Counted from the stretch's first letter, positions 21,185 through 31,070 are shown. The stretch is DNA of 64,000 bases from an uncultured Clostridia bacterium (GCA_944392605.1 CALXXE010000003.1:90710-154709), one strand, 5' to 3'. Notes: generated from the sequence alone by a model not told the origin. Program-made: numbers and translations.

Positions 21185-21709
21185 ATGAGTTTATTACAAG
21201 ATTATGAAGAAGCAAGAGAAAAAATAGGACATAAGAAATATGATGCAATTGAAGTTTATCTAAATGAAATATGTCCACAAGATAATTGGAAAACTTATAA
21301 AAAAGAATTAAAAAAAATAGACCATTTAGAAATAAATGAATGGGAAAAACAAAAGAAAAAATTAGAGAAAAAATATGGAATAGTATTTTTAGATGATATT
21401 TTATATAGTGAAGAGGGTTGGAAAAAATTTGAAGAATGGTACAAATCTTACAGTAAACCTAAAGAAATATTAGAAATAAAAGCTATAGGAATTGATAATT
21501 GGGATAGACCTGTATATAAAGATAATAAAGGAATTATTTATAAAGATATAAGTCTAGGAAAAGGTAACTTGAGAGATTCATTATGTACATCTGTAAATAA
21601 TGATTTTTATGGAGAGCCAGAAACACCATTAATCAAAGATTTAAAAATAGAAATAAGAATAGTGGATAAATTTAAAGATAAGAAAAAAGAAAATGATAAA
21701 ATTAGATAA
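21185..21709 (+). CDS. ICE protein with conserved C-terminal GEPETP module
   Basis: This 174-residue protein starts at ATG 21185 after AGGAGG. The C-terminal part (IDNWDRPVYKDNKGIIYKD, then FYGEPETPL) resembles a short module often fused to antirestriction or large ICE proteins (W.RPVY.D..G...KD ... F.GEP..P). The N-terminal half is helical and unassigned. Function unknown; a DNA-processing accessory role is a guess. Confidence 0.6.
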   Translation: MSLLQDYEEAREKIGHKKYDAIEVYLNEICPQDNWKTYKKELKKIDHLEINEWEKQKKKLEKKYGIVFLDDILYSEEGWKKFEEWYKSYSKPKEILEIKAIGIDNWDRPVYKDNKGIIYKDISLGKGNLRDSLCTSVNNDFYGEPETPLIKDLKIEIRIVDKFKDKKKENDKIR

Positions 21710-21733
21710 ATTTGAAAAGTAGGGAGAGATGCT

Positions 21734-22159
21734 ATGGAAGTAAAAATAAATAAGGAAATTAGAGAATATACAGAAAGCATATTTTTTGGGTTGTCATTAA
21801 GGCAGTTCATTTTTTCTGTCTGTGCTTGTGGAATAGCAGTTTTCTTATATTTTATTTTAAAGCCATACTTTGATATTGAAACATTGTCTTGGATATGCAT
21901 TTTAGGTGCAGTACCATTTGCTATATTAGGTTTTGTAAAATATAACGGAATGACAGCAGAAAAATTTATTATAGCATGGTTTAAATCAGAAATACTAACA
22001 CCAAAAAAATTAACTTTTAAATCTTTTAATTTATATAAGCTTTTATTAGAAAATATTGAAAACAATAAAAAGCAAATGTCAAAGAAACATAGAAATTTAA
22101 AAATGCAATTTAGGAAAGGAGAAAAAAAGAGTATTGAAGACATTAAAAAAAATATTTAA
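21734..22159 (+). CDS. PrgI-like type IV secretion membrane protein
   Basis: This 141-residue protein starts with MEVKINKEIREYTESIFFGLSLRQF, the hallmark of PrgI, followed by two membrane helices and FVKYNGMTAEKFIIAWFKSE. PrgI/VirB3-like proteins partner the VirB4 ATPase at the membrane. The gene overlaps the start of virB4 by 26 bases. Confidence 0.9.
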   Translation: MEVKINKEIREYTESIFFGLSLRQFIFSVCACGIAVFLYFILKPYFDIETLSWICILGAVPFAILGFVKYNGMTAEKFIIAWFKSEILTPKKLTFKSFNLYKLLLENIENNKKQMSKKHRNLKMQFRKGEKKSIEDIKKNI

Positions 22160-24473
22160 GCAGGATAAAGAAAAATTTAAAATACCAAAAAGTGTACAAG
22201 ATGCCATACCAGTTAAAACAATCTGGGAAGATGGCATCTTTTTAGTTGGTAAAAATAAATTTTCGAAATGTTATAAATTTTCTGACATAAATTATGCAGT
22301 AGCTAGTAGAGATGATAAGGAGGAAATGTTTTTAGAATATTCAGAAGTATTAAATGCATTTGATACAGGAGCAACAACTAAAATTACAATAGCTAATAGA
22401 AGATTAAATAAAAATGATTTTGAAAAAAATATGATGCTTTTAATGGCTAATGATAAATTAGATAAATATAGAAAAGAATACAATAAAATGTTATTAAGTA
22501 AAATTTCAGGAGCAAATGGAATTATACAAGAAAAGTTTTTAACAATTACTGTAGAAAAGAAAAGTATAGAAGAAGCAAAAAACTATTTTAGTAGAGTAGG
22601 TATAGATTTAACAAACCGTTTTAAAGAATTAGGATCAATATGTCAAGAATTAGATGCCATAGAAAGATTAAGAATATTTTATGACTTTTATAGAGTAGGA
22701 GAAGAAACAAATTTTAATTTTGATATAGCAGATAATATGAAAAAAGGACATAGCTTTAAAGATTTTATATGTCCGAATACAATAGAGTTTGAAAAAGATT
22801 ATTTTAAAATTGGGGAAAGATATGGAAGGGTAATATTTCTAAAAGAATATGCAAATTATATAAAAGACAGTATGGTAGCAGAATTAACTGATATAAATAA
22901 AAATATGATGTTAAGTATTGATGTTATACCAGTTCCTATGGATGAAGCTGTAAAAGAAGCAGAAAATAGAAGATTAGGAATAGAAACGAACATAACAAAT
23001 TGGCAAAGACGACAGAATGCTAATAATAATTTTTCAGCTATTATACCATATGATATGGAATTACAACGAGAACAAAGTAAAGAATTTCTTGATGATTTAA
23101 TTACTCGTGATCAAAGAATGTTTTTGTCAGTGTTAACAATGGTTCATACAGCAGATTCAAAAGAAGAATTAGATAATGACACAGAAGCATTAATAACAAC
23201 AGCAAGAAAAAACTTATGTCAGTTTGCAATATTAAAGTTTCAACAATTAGATGGATTAAATACAGCACTACCATTTGGAGTTAGAAAAATAGATGCTTTA
23301 AGAACATTAACAACAGAAAGTTTAGCTGTATTTATGCCGTTTAGAGTTCAAGAAATAAGACATAGTAATGGTATATATTATGGACAAAATGTAATAAGTA
23401 AGAACATGATTATAGCAGACAGAAAACAGCTTTTAAATGGTAATAGTTTTATATTGGGTGTAAGTGGTTCGGGAAAAAGTTTTACAGCAAAAGAGGAAAT
23501 TGTTTCTATTATGCTAAGAGATCCAAATGCAGATGTAATAATAATAGACCCAGAAAGAGAATATTCTCCTTTAATTAAAGCATTAGGAGGAGAAATTGTT
23601 CATATATCAGCAACAAGTAAAAATCACATCAATGCTATGGATATGAATGGAGAATATGGAGATGGAGCAAATCCTATAATTTTAAAAAGTGAATTTATAT
23701 TATCATTATGTGAACAGTTAATAGGAAGTGGAAATTTAGGAGCAAAGCAAAAATCAATTATAGATAGATGTACAGCTAGTGTTTATAGATATTATCAGCA
23801 AGGAAACTATCAAGGAACACCACCTACATTGCAAGATTTTTATGAAGAATTATTGAAACAAAAAGAAGTAGAAGCTAAAGAAATAGCACTTGCTATTGAA
23901 CTTTTTGTAAATGGAAGTTTAAATACATTTGCAAAACAAACAAATGTTGATACAAATAATAGATTAATATGTTATGATATTTTAGATTTAGGAAAACAAC
24001 TACTTCCTATTGGCATGCTAGTTGTACTTGATTCAATTTTAAACAGAATAACAAAAAATAGAGCAAAAGGTAGAAATACCTTTATTTTTATTGATGAAAT
24101 TTATCTGTTATTTGCACACGAATATTCAGCTAACTTTTTGTTTACTTTATGGAAAAGAGTTCGTAAATATGGTGCTTATGCTACTGGAATAACACAAAAT
24201 GTGGAAGATATGTTGCAAAGTCATACGGCTAGAACAATGTTAGCTAATAGTGAACTTATAATAATGTTAAATCAAGCTAGTACAGATCGAATAGAACTTG
24301 CTAAAATTCTGAATATATCAGATTTACAAATGTCATATATTACAAATGTAAACGCAGGAGAAGGTTTAATAAAAATAGGAAGTTCTCTTATACCATTTAT
24401 TAATAAATTTCCAAAAAATACTGAATTATATAAACTAATGACAACAAAGCTGGGAGAAGGAGCAACAGTGTAA
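22134..24473 (+). CDS. virB4: VirB4-type conjugation ATPase
   Basis: This 779-residue protein starts at TTG 22134 after AGGAAAGGAG. Walker A GVSGSGKS is at about 23458-23481, and Walker B-like FIFIDEIYLLF near residues 650-660. It has the conserved ALPFG(V)RKIDALRTLTTESLAVFMPF and the VirB4-type GITQNVEDMLQSHTARTMLANSE. It powers mating-channel assembly or substrate transfer. The frame is uninterrupted and has no in-frame CGG, unlike virD4. Confidence 0.92.
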   Translation: MKTLKKIFKQDKEKFKIPKSVQDAIPVKTIWEDGIFLVGKNKFSKCYKFSDINYAVASRDDKEEMFLEYSEVLNAFDTGATTKITIANRRLNKNDFEKNMMLLMANDKLDKYRKEYNKMLLSKISGANGIIQEKFLTITVEKKSIEEAKNYFSRVGIDLTNRFKELGSICQELDAIERLRIFYDFYRVGEETNFNFDIADNMKKGHSFKDFICPNTIEFEKDYFKIGERYGRVIFLKEYANYIKDSMVAELTDINKNMMLSIDVIPVPMDEAVKEAENRRLGIETNITNWQRRQNANNNFSAIIPYDMELQREQSKEFLDDLITRDQRMFLSVLTMVHTADSKEELDNDTEALITTARKNLCQFAILKFQQLDGLNTALPFGVRKIDALRTLTTESLAVFMPFRVQEIRHSNGIYYGQNVISKNMIIADRKQLLNGNSFILGVSGSGKSFTAKEEIVSIMLRDPNADVIIIDPEREYSPLIKALGGEIVHISATSKNHINAMDMNGEYGDGANPIILKSEFILSLCEQLIGSGNLGAKQKSIIDRCTASVYRYYQQGNYQGTPPTLQDFYEELLKQKEVEAKEIALAIELFVNGSLNTFAKQTNVDTNNRLICYDILDLGKQLLPIGMLVVLDSILNRITKNRAKGRNTFIFIDEIYLLFAHEYSANFLFTLWKRVRKYGAYATGITQNVEDMLQSHTARTMLANSELIIMLNQASTDRIELAKILNISDLQMSYITNVNAGEGLIKIGSSLIPFINKFPKNTELYKLMTTKLGEGATV

Positions 24474-25207
24474 TGAAAAGAATTATATATTATTTGTTTA
24501 TTATATTATTGATAAGTATTACATTGATAAGTATTATTTTTATTTATAAAGAATTAAAACAAAATAAGGAATATGAAAATACATTCAAAGAATTAAGTCA
24601 AATTATAGAAAACGATAATGAAAATAATGAAGATCTAGAAGAAAAAATTAATTTGACTAAATTATATAATCTTAATAATGATTTCGTGGGGTGGATAAGA
24701 ATAGAAGATACAAATATTAATTATCCTGTTATGCAATCAAAAAACAATCCTAACTATTATTTGAAAAAAGATTTTTATAAAAAAAATTCTTCTTATGGTA
24801 CTCCATATATATCAGAACAGTGTGATATTAATAAAAGTGAAAATTTAATAATATATGGTCATCATATATTAGGAAATAAAATGTTTGGAGAACTAGAAAA
24901 TTATAAAAGCAAAGAATTTTATAATAATCATAGTGTAATCAAATTTAGTACACTTGAAGAAACACATATGTATCAAATATTTGCTGTGTTTAAAACTGTT
25001 GTATATAATAATAGTGGATTTAGATATTATGATTATATAGAATTAGAAAACAATCAAGCTTATACAGAATTTATAAATAAATGCAATGAGTTATCTCTTT
25101 ATCAAACAAATAAAGAGCCTATATATAAAGATAAATTAATAACACTTTCTACCTGTGAATATAGTAACAAAAACGGAAGATTAGTAATAGTTGCTTATGA
25201 ATTATAG
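24473..25207 (+). CDS. srtB: Class B sortase
   Basis: This 244-residue protein has an N-terminal membrane anchor and a sortase domain: FVGWIRIEDTNINYPVMQ, catalytic His in IIYGHHILG, catalytic Cys in LITLSTCEY and Arg in NGRLVIVAYE. It overlaps the virB4 stop (ATGA-type junction). Sortases in ICEs attach surface proteins; the Cna_B adhesin at the left end is a candidate substrate, although its TPKTG motif is not a classical SrtB NPQTN signal. Confidence 0.9.
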   Translation: MKRIIYYLFIILLISITLISIIFIYKELKQNKEYENTFKELSQIIENDNENNEDLEEKINLTKLYNLNNDFVGWIRIEDTNINYPVMQSKNNPNYYLKKDFYKKNSSYGTPYISEQCDINKSENLIIYGHHILGNKMFGELENYKSKEFYNNHSVIKFSTLEETHMYQIFAVFKTVVYNNSGFRYYDYIELENNQAYTEFINKCNELSLYQTNKEPIYKDKLITLSTCEYSNKNGRLVIVAYEL

Positions 25208-25224
25208 AGATGGGTGGTGAAAGA

Positions 25225-26779
25225 GTGCCAGATATAAAGTTAAAAGAAAGTAAAAATAAAACAGTAAAAGTAATAGATAAGAATATAGTAAATAAACAAA
25301 AAATTAAAGAGCATTGGCTTTCAAATAAAAAAGTTGATAATGATAATTATGAAAAAAAATATAATTCTGGAGAGGAATATGCAACAGATAAAGTTTACCA
25401 AACAATAGGAAAATTACCTAGAAAAACATATAGAATCAATCAAATTGGGAAAAGTAATTTTAGAAAAACACAAAATAATATATATAAAATAAAAGAAAAT
25501 ATTTCTAAATATAAAAGAAAATCTAAAATAAAACAAAGAGCTAGAAATATATTAAAAATAAGAAGAAATATAAATAAAGTTACAAAAAGAACTATAAAAG
25601 TAACAACGAAAACTGCAAAAACAACAGCAGGAATAGGGAAAAGAGTTGGTAAAGCTTTAAAAGCGACAACAAAAGCAACAGTTACAGCCGTAAAAACTAC
25701 TGTAAAAGCAACTATAACAGCAATAAAGGCAATAATATTAGGAACAAAAGCATTAATTGCAGCAATTATAGCAGGTCGGTTGGATTGTAATGGTATTAGT
25801 TTTAGTAATTTGCATTGTTGCTCTTTTATGTAGTTCAATATATGGAATATTCTTTTCAAGTGAAAGTGATTCAGGAACAAATATGAAAACAGTTATTGCA
25901 GAATTAAATGAAGAATTTATGAACAAAATTACAGACATACAAAATTCAACAGAATATGATGAATTTGTAATAGATTCCAATAATAGAGCCGATTGGAAAA
26001 ATGTATTAGCAATATATACTGCAAAAGTTAGTAATGGAAAAGAAGAAACAGAATTAATGACTTTAGATGATAAAAGAGTTCAAATTTTAAAAGATATTTT
26101 TTGGGATATGAATAGTATTTCTTCAAATACAGAAAAGATAAAAAAAGATATAACAACAACAGATGAAAACGGAAATACAAAAGTTGAAAATGTAGAACGA
26201 ACTGTTTTACATATAAGTATATCAAGTAAAACAGTAGAAGAAATGATAATAAAATATAATTTCAGTAAAGAACAGAATGAACAAGTTGATGAATTTCTAA
26301 AAGAAGAATATGCAAGTTTGTGGAATTCTGTAATATATGGTACATCAACAGGAAATCAAGAGATTGTTCAAGTAGCAAAACAACAAATAGGTAATATAGG
26401 AGGACAACCATATTGGTCATGGTATGGTTTTTCTTCCAGAGTAGAATGGTGTGCTTGTTTTGTAAGTTGGTGTGCTGAACAATGTGGATATATAGAAGCG
26501 GGAATAATTCCAAAGTTTGCAAGTGTAAATCAAGAAGGTGTTCCATGGTTCAAAACAGTTGGGTTATGGAAAGATGGTGGATATACACCAAAAGATGGAG
26601 ATATTATATTCTTCGACTGGGAAGATGATGGTACTGCAGATCATGTTGGAATAGTTGAAAAGACAGAAAATGGAATAGTTTATACAATAGAAGGAAATAC
26701 AAAAGGAGATATGTGTAAACAAAATGAATATAATATTCAAAGTGATGTTATTTTAGGATATGGAACACCTGCATATTAA
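25225..26779 (+). CDS. Membrane-anchored CHAP-domain cell-wall hydrolase with one CGG +1 frameshift
   Basis: Removing C25777 joins a basic, lysine-rich N-terminal half (with repeated KATTKATVTAVKTTVKATI) to a membrane helix (GGWIVMVLVLVICIVALL) and an extracellular part. The C-terminal CHAP domain has the catalytic Cys in VEWCACFVSW, DGDIIFFDWEDDG and His in TADHVGIVEK. Proteins of this kind (VirB1/CwlT-like) cut peptidoglycan to let the mating channel through. The start is GTG 25225 or ATG 25210, with the ribosome binding site uncertain. The zero-frame product ends at 25833, before the catalytic domain. Confidence 0.85.
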
Positions 26780-26802
26780 TCATTACACTGAAAAAACAAT
26801 AA

Positions 26803-26845
26803 CACAGAAAAAACAATAATATTGTTTTTTCTGTGTGCTTTTTTT
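26803..26845 (+). terminator. Strong intrinsic terminator ending the transfer operon
   Basis: A perfect 15-bp stem (cacagaaaaaacaat / attgttttttctgtg) with a three-base loop is followed by TGCTTTTTTT. It marks the end of the conjugation module. Confidence 0.9.
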
Positions 26846-26896
26846 ATTAATAAAATATGGAAAAAATTTTTGCTTTATGATATTATTATATGGTAG

Positions 26897-27031
26897 AAGA
26901 AAATTACTATATTATTTGTATATAGCAACAGAGAAGAATTTGATGTATCAGAACTTTTTATTAAAGCAACTAAAATATTGAAAAAATACAAATTAAGTAC
27001 AGAAGAACTTAAAGTAATAGGAAACTATTAA
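26897..27031 (+). pseudogene. Short start-less coding remnant
   Basis: An open stretch reads KKITILFVYSNREEFDVSEL and continues to VIGNY before a stop, with no usable start codon. It looks like the tail of a lost gene between the transfer operon and the cargo. The family is not recognised. The rest of 26846-27110 shows no other gene. Confidence 0.35.
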
Positions 27032-27110
27032 CTGATAGTAAAGAACTATTTAGAAAGAAAAGATAAAGTTACATGAATTTATAAATAATAAAAAAGGAAA
27101 ATGAAATAGT

Positions 27111-28190
27111 ATGGGATGGAGATATAGAAAAAGTATAAATCTCGGTGGAGGGTTTAGAATCAATTTAAGTAAATCAGGAATAGGATATAGTTGGGGTGTA
27201 AAAGGATTTAGACTTACAAAAACAGCAAGTGGAAGAACAAGAACAACATATTCAATACCAGGCACGGGAATTTCATATGTAGATGAATCACGAAAAAAAT
27301 CTAATCAAGTTAATTTCAAAAGAGTACAAACAGCAGAATGTAGAACTTTAACTATTGGAGAAACTACTTATTATAGTAGTGTTAATCTAGATGAAATGTC
27401 TAAAAATGACATTATACTTAAAAAAATAAAAGAGATACATATATTAAATTATATAGCAAACATTATGTGTATGCTTATCTTTACTTTACCAATAGGATTA
27501 ATAATAAAATTATTTATTGCAATGTATGGAAAAATAGATTTAGAGTATGAATTTGATTCATATTCAGAAGAAAAATATAATGTATTAAAAGATATAATAT
27601 TGTTAATGAAAAAGAATAATAAAATGTGGAGAGTAAAGACATCAGTACAAAATGCAAATCTAAAATATTCATCAGGTGCAGCTAATTCTATAACAAGAAA
27701 TATAATTAATATTAGAAAAGGAGTGCCTTGGTATATTAATACAAATATTGATATTTATCATATAATAGATGGAAACGAAAAGATATATTTAACACCTGAT
27801 AGAATAATTATTATAAACGGATCAAAAGTTACAGGTAGTAAATATAATAATTTGGATTTTGATGTATTTAATTCAAAATATATAGAAGAAGAAAGTGTAC
27901 CAAAAGATGCATCAGTTATTTCATATACTTGGAAATATGTAAATAAAAGTGGAGGAGCTGATAGAAGATTTAGTAATAATCGACAGCTACCAATATGCAA
28001 TTATGGAGGATTATCAATTACTTCAAATGAAGGAATTAACTTTAGAATGCAATGTTCTAATATAAATATTATGGCAAAAGTCGGAGAATATTTGAATAAA
28101 TTTGTAGAATTAATAAATAAAGAAAAGTCGAGTGAAAATATATATTATAACTTTCAGGAAAAAAAAGATTTGGGTGAGAATGAAGAATAA
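27111..28190 (+). CDS. DUF4236-domain membrane protein
   Basis: This 359-residue protein begins MGWRYRKSINLGGGFRINLS and continues KSGIGYSWGVKGFRL...YSIPGTGISY, the DUF4236 signature. A membrane helix pair follows near residues 110-140, then a beta-rich C-terminal region with LTPDRIIIINGSK. The role of DUF4236 proteins is unknown. This is the first cargo gene after the transfer operon. Confidence 0.8.
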   Translation: MGWRYRKSINLGGGFRINLSKSGIGYSWGVKGFRLTKTASGRTRTTYSIPGTGISYVDESRKKSNQVNFKRVQTAECRTLTIGETTYYSSVNLDEMSKNDIILKKIKEIHILNYIANIMCMLIFTLPIGLIIKLFIAMYGKIDLEYEFDSYSEEKYNVLKDIILLMKKNNKMWRVKTSVQNANLKYSSGAANSITRNIINIRKGVPWYINTNIDIYHIIDGNEKIYLTPDRIIIINGSKVTGSKYNNLDFDVFNSKYIEEESVPKDASVISYTWKYVNKSGGADRRFSNNRQLPICNYGGLSITSNEGINFRMQCSNINIMAKVGEYLNKFVELINKEKSSENIYYNFQEKKDLGENEE

Positions 28191-28237
28191 AAAATTATAA
28201 ATAGGTAAGAGAATAGATAGAGGTATAAATGAAAAAA

Positions 28238-28280
28238 TGTACTGAACCCAAAAAATTGGACATTTTTTGGGTTCAGTACA
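28238..28280. mobile_element. IS3/IS150-like inverted-repeat remnant forming an 18-bp palindrome
   Basis: An 18-base arm starting TGTACTGAACCC pairs perfectly with its complement ending GGGTTCAGTACA around TTGGACA. TGTACTG.ACCCCAAA..TTGGACA is characteristic of IS150-group ends. This looks like two ends left head-to-head with no transposase, that is, a scar or a MITE-like hairpin, now possibly serving as a terminator for the DUF4236 gene. Confidence 0.6.
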
Positions 28281-28315
28281 AAAACGATCTGTCTTTTGTT
28301 TTAATGCATCTCGAT

Positions 28316-28365
28316 AAATTACTTTATACAAAAGTATAGAGTAATTTTTCTTTTTATGATATTAT
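28316..28365 (+). repeat. Terminator-promoter repeat module, copy 1
   Basis: This copy contains the hairpin aaattact..tatac / gtatagagtaattt, a T-rich run and a -10-like TATGATATTAT. It is almost identical to 29011-29061 and sits ahead of a BamE-like small gene. Confidence 0.7.
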
Positions 28366-28395
28366 GATATAAATAGTAAGTTGTAGGGGGATCTT

Positions 28396-28749
28396 ATGAA
28401 AAAAATATTTAAGATAGTAGGAATATGTATAATTGTTCTTTTTGTATTATTTTGTGTGTTGATATTTGTACAAGACAACATTCTATATCCTAATGAATTA
28501 TATATAAAAATGAATAAAATCAATGATGATAAAAGCCTTATGGGGCTGTCGGAAACAGATATTATAGAATTATTAGGAGAGCCAAAGTTTAAATCAGAGG
28601 GCGAAAGAAAAACTTATACATATAGTGCAGGAACGACAGTAAAAAAATCAATTTTAGTTGGTGAGTATCAACCAAGGTCTTATGACTTGCAAATAAACTT
28701 TGATGAAAATAACAAAGTAAATTATACAGGCATAATGCAAATACCATAA
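28396..28749 (+). CDS. BamE/SmpA-like small membrane-anchored protein, paralog A
   Basis: This 117-residue protein starts at ATG 28396 after GTAGGGGG. It has one N-terminal membrane helix and then MGLSETDIIELLGEPK...TYTYSAGTTVKKSI...LQINFDENNKV, the SmpA/BamE-like fold (Gl...v..llG.P...y.y.....i.Fd..gkv). A clear paralog lies at 29916-30260. In Gram-positives this fold occurs in small exported proteins of unknown function. Confidence 0.7.
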   Translation: MKKIFKIVGICIIVLFVLFCVLIFVQDNILYPNELYIKMNKINDDKSLMGLSETDIIELLGEPKFKSEGERKTYTYSAGTTVKKSILVGEYQPRSYDLQINFDENNKVNYTGIMQIP

Positions 28750-28804
28750 TTAAAAAAGTTAAAGTAAAGAACAACTTACAATATATAAAGGAGATGTAAA
28801 GGTT

Positions 28805-28993
28805 ATGAATAAAGAAAAATTAAAAGAAAAAATATTTCTAATTTTAAGTCTTGTATTTGCAATTTTAACTTTGGTTGGTGGATATTTGGTAATAACTCAT
28901 AAATTAGATAATGCTGGTTATTCAATTATACCAATGTTATTTACACTAACATTTAGTATATTATATAGAAATAGCAAAAAAGATAAAGAGTAA
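28805..28993 (+). CDS. Small two-helix membrane protein
   Basis: This 62-residue protein starts at ATG 28805 after AAGGAGATG. It has two hydrophobic helices separated by THKLDNAGYS and a basic tail. It lies between two copies of a terminator-promoter repeat, apparently as the partner of the preceding BamE-like gene. Function unknown. Confidence 0.65.
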   Translation: MNKEKLKEKIFLILSLVFAILTLVGGYLVITHKLDNAGYSIIPMLFTLTFSILYRNSKKDKE

Positions 28994-29010
28994 TACAAAT
29001 TACAATTTTT

Positions 29011-29061
29011 AAATTACTTTATACGAAAAGTATAGAGTAATTTTTCTTTTTATGATATTAT
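29011..29061 (+). repeat. Terminator-promoter repeat module, copy 2
   Basis: Nearly identical to 28316-28365 with one extra G in the loop. A more diverged version (CTCTGTACAAATGGTATGGAGTA) occurs near 29770. The repeats suggest that this small-gene block grew by tandem duplication. Confidence 0.7.
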
Positions 29062-29172
29062 AGTAGAAATAGTAATTTGTGTGTAGATTGGTATTTGAAT
29101 AAAATAAATTTTTATGATATACTGCTATTGAAATTTAAGATAAATTTTTAGAAAATGGAGGGGAACAAAGGT

Positions 29173-29760
29173 ATGGACAAGAAAAAAATTCTTACAATTT
29201 GTGGAATTGTATTTGTAGTAGTTGCTGTTGTTGTATGTCTTGTAATTTCAAATTCTGCAAAACAAAATTTAGAAGATGCTAAAAATGATTTACAAGAAAG
29301 TTATGAAAAATATGGTTGGGTTGAAAAAGAAACTGTTGATGTTTTAGTTGCAAAATTTAATACTCAAGTAATGGATAATAGTTCAGATTCTTTAAATCCT
29401 GCTTCGGATAATTATTTAACAACTGGCGAAGATAGTTATTGGTATGGATTAATAACAGGAATTTATTTAGTTGCAGTTCCAGAAGAATTTAGCAACGATA
29501 AAACTACCGAAATAGTTGACAGTATGACTATCTATGTTGAAAAATCTAGTGAATATGCGGATGATTCTTTGGAATATGTAAAACATTTAATTAAAGCAAA
29601 TAATAGTGAAATTACAGATACAGAAATTGATACTTTAATAAAAGAGGCGAAAGAAAAATCATCATCAAAAGAATCTACTTATAATGGTAAAGGTATTACA
29701 GTAAGCTATTCAGAAGATGATGAAACATATCAATATCAAGTAAATAGAATGTATAAATAA
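29173..29760 (+). CDS. Membrane-anchored exported protein, unknown
   Basis: This 195-residue protein starts at ATG 29173 after GGAGGGGAAC; an upstream ATG at 29155 overlaps that site and is unlikely. One N-terminal membrane helix is followed by an acidic extracellular domain with SYWYGLITGIYLVAVPEEF and a serine/glutamate-rich end. I recognise no family. It sits between the two BamE-like paralogs, suggesting a common envelope role. Confidence 0.65.
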   Translation: MDKKKILTICGIVFVVVAVVVCLVISNSAKQNLEDAKNDLQESYEKYGWVEKETVDVLVAKFNTQVMDNSSDSLNPASDNYLTTGEDSYWYGLITGIYLVAVPEEFSNDKTTEIVDSMTIYVEKSSEYADDSLEYVKHLIKANNSEITDTEIDTLIKEAKEKSSSKESTYNGKGITVSYSEDDETYQYQVNRMYK

Positions 29761-29915
29761 TATTTAAAATGCTCTGTACAAATGGTATGGAGTATTTTGT
29801 TCTGGGATACAAAGCTTATAAATTACAATAAATGTAGCAGATAATTAGTTGATAATTATCTACTTTTGTAGTATTATAGGAATATATAAATTGTAAGATG
29901 TAGGAGAAATTTTGT

Positions 29916-30260
29916 ATGAAAAGAGAAACGAAAATAATTATTGCAATTATTTTTTGTATATTGATATGTATTTTGGGAAAAGTATATGAAATTCCTGATG
30001 ATAATTATATAAAAATGCAAGAAATTAATGAGAATAAAAGTCTTATAGGATTATCAAAAGAAGAAGTTGTTGAATTGTTAGGAGAACCGAGATACCAATA
30101 TATAGATGGAGAAGATAAACAAAGTTATGTATATAATGCAGGTACAACGGTCAAGAAAAGAATATTAGGTAATAGTTATGGAAGAAAAGTTTATGACTTT
30201 AGAATAAACTTTGATGAAGATGGCAAAGTAGAACATACCTATATAAAAGAATGTACTTAA
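29916..30260 (+). CDS. BamE/SmpA-like small membrane-anchored protein, paralog B
   Basis: This 114-residue paralog of 28396-28749 shares IGLSKEEVVELLGEPR, VYNAGTTVKKRIL and FRINFDEDGKV. It has one N-terminal membrane helix. The two copies differ most in the anchor and loops, as expected after an old duplication. Function unknown. Confidence 0.7.
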   Translation: MKRETKIIIAIIFCILICILGKVYEIPDDNYIKMQEINENKSLIGLSKEEVVELLGEPRYQYIDGEDKQSYVYNAGTTVKKRILGNSYGRKVYDFRINFDEDGKVEHTYIKECT

Positions 30261-30391
30261 AATTAGTTTATAGGTAGTAGACATTTTTAGGTAAAGTTAT
30301 CTGATTTAATATTTTTAAATTAATTTTTTAATAGTTAATAAAATCAGATTAGAAAATTTTGTTAAGATAAATTTATAATGGAGGAATAAAA

Positions 30392-30667
30392 ATGTTAAAT
30401 TTTATAGAATCATATATTGAAGAAAAAATAAGTCAAGATACAAATTATATAGTGTGTACATTTTATGATATAAGAGTAAAATATAATTTGTCAGAAGAAG
30501 AAACAGATGAATTTCTATTATTAAGTAGAAACAAATTGCAAAATTTAGGATATAATGTATATTTTACTGGTGCAAAATATACATATAATAATTGTAATAG
30601 AACTGTACAAGATAATGAATTATTAGTTGCAATAAAAGAAAACAATAAAAGAAAAACAAACGGTTAA
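30392..30667 (+). CDS. Hypothetical small protein
   Basis: This 91-residue soluble protein starts at ATG 30392 after GGAGG. It resembles a small winged-helix-like fold (YDIRVKYNLSEEETDEFLLLSRNKLQNLGYNVYFTG), but this is weak. It is convergent with the XRE regulator gene 14 bases away. Function unknown. Confidence 0.55.
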   Translation: MLNFIESYIEEKISQDTNYIVCTFYDIRVKYNLSEEETDEFLLLSRNKLQNLGYNVYFTGAKYTYNNCNRTVQDNELLVAIKENNKRKTNG

Positions 30668-30680
30668 TTAAAAAAGAAAT

Positions 30681-30941
30681 TTAGTTAAGATTCTTTTTTA
30701 ACCAACCGTTTGCTTCTGCCTCATTAAACCTAGAATCAGAAAAAAATTCAGATAAATTAGTTCCAAGTCCTTCACAAATATATAACAGATTTTCTATTCG
30801 AATTGTTTTAGTTTTTCTAGTCAAAAATTGAGATATTGTAGATGTATATACACCTGATAAAGATTCTAATTTATAAATAGAAATATTATTTTTTTTCATT
30901 AATTCTTTAATTTTTAAGGCAATTAAATCACTCAATTCCAT
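30681..30941 (-). CDS. XRE-family HTH regulator
   Basis: This 86-residue protein has IKELMKKNNISIYKLESLSGVYTSTISQFL, a standard Cro/CI-type helix-turn-helix, and a short tail. It is read leftwards, away from the DGR target gene, and its start lies about 100 bases from the DGR promoter. It is therefore a plausible regulator of that promoter. Confidence 0.85.
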   Translation of the reverse strand: MELSDLIALKIKELMKKNNISIYKLESLSGVYTSTISQFLTRKTKTIRIENLLYICEGLGTNLSEFFSDSRFNEAEANGWLKKNLN

Positions 30942-31042
30942 TTATAAACTCCTTAAAAAGTATTATTTCATAGTCTATCAAATAATATTCAAAAAATATC
31001 TCAATAAATTGATAGAAAAATGAAAAATTTTAGGAAAAATAC

Positions 31043-31070
31043 TTGAAAAATTTTGCTCATATGATATAAT
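31043..31070 (+). promoter_or_regulatory. Sigma-A-type promoter ahead of the DGR target gene
   Basis: TTGAAA, a 16-base spacer, then TATAAT. It gives a leader of about 200 bases before the target start at 31274. The leader has an AAGGAG at 31139 and a second -10-like element near 31220, but no clear gene. Confidence 0.65.
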
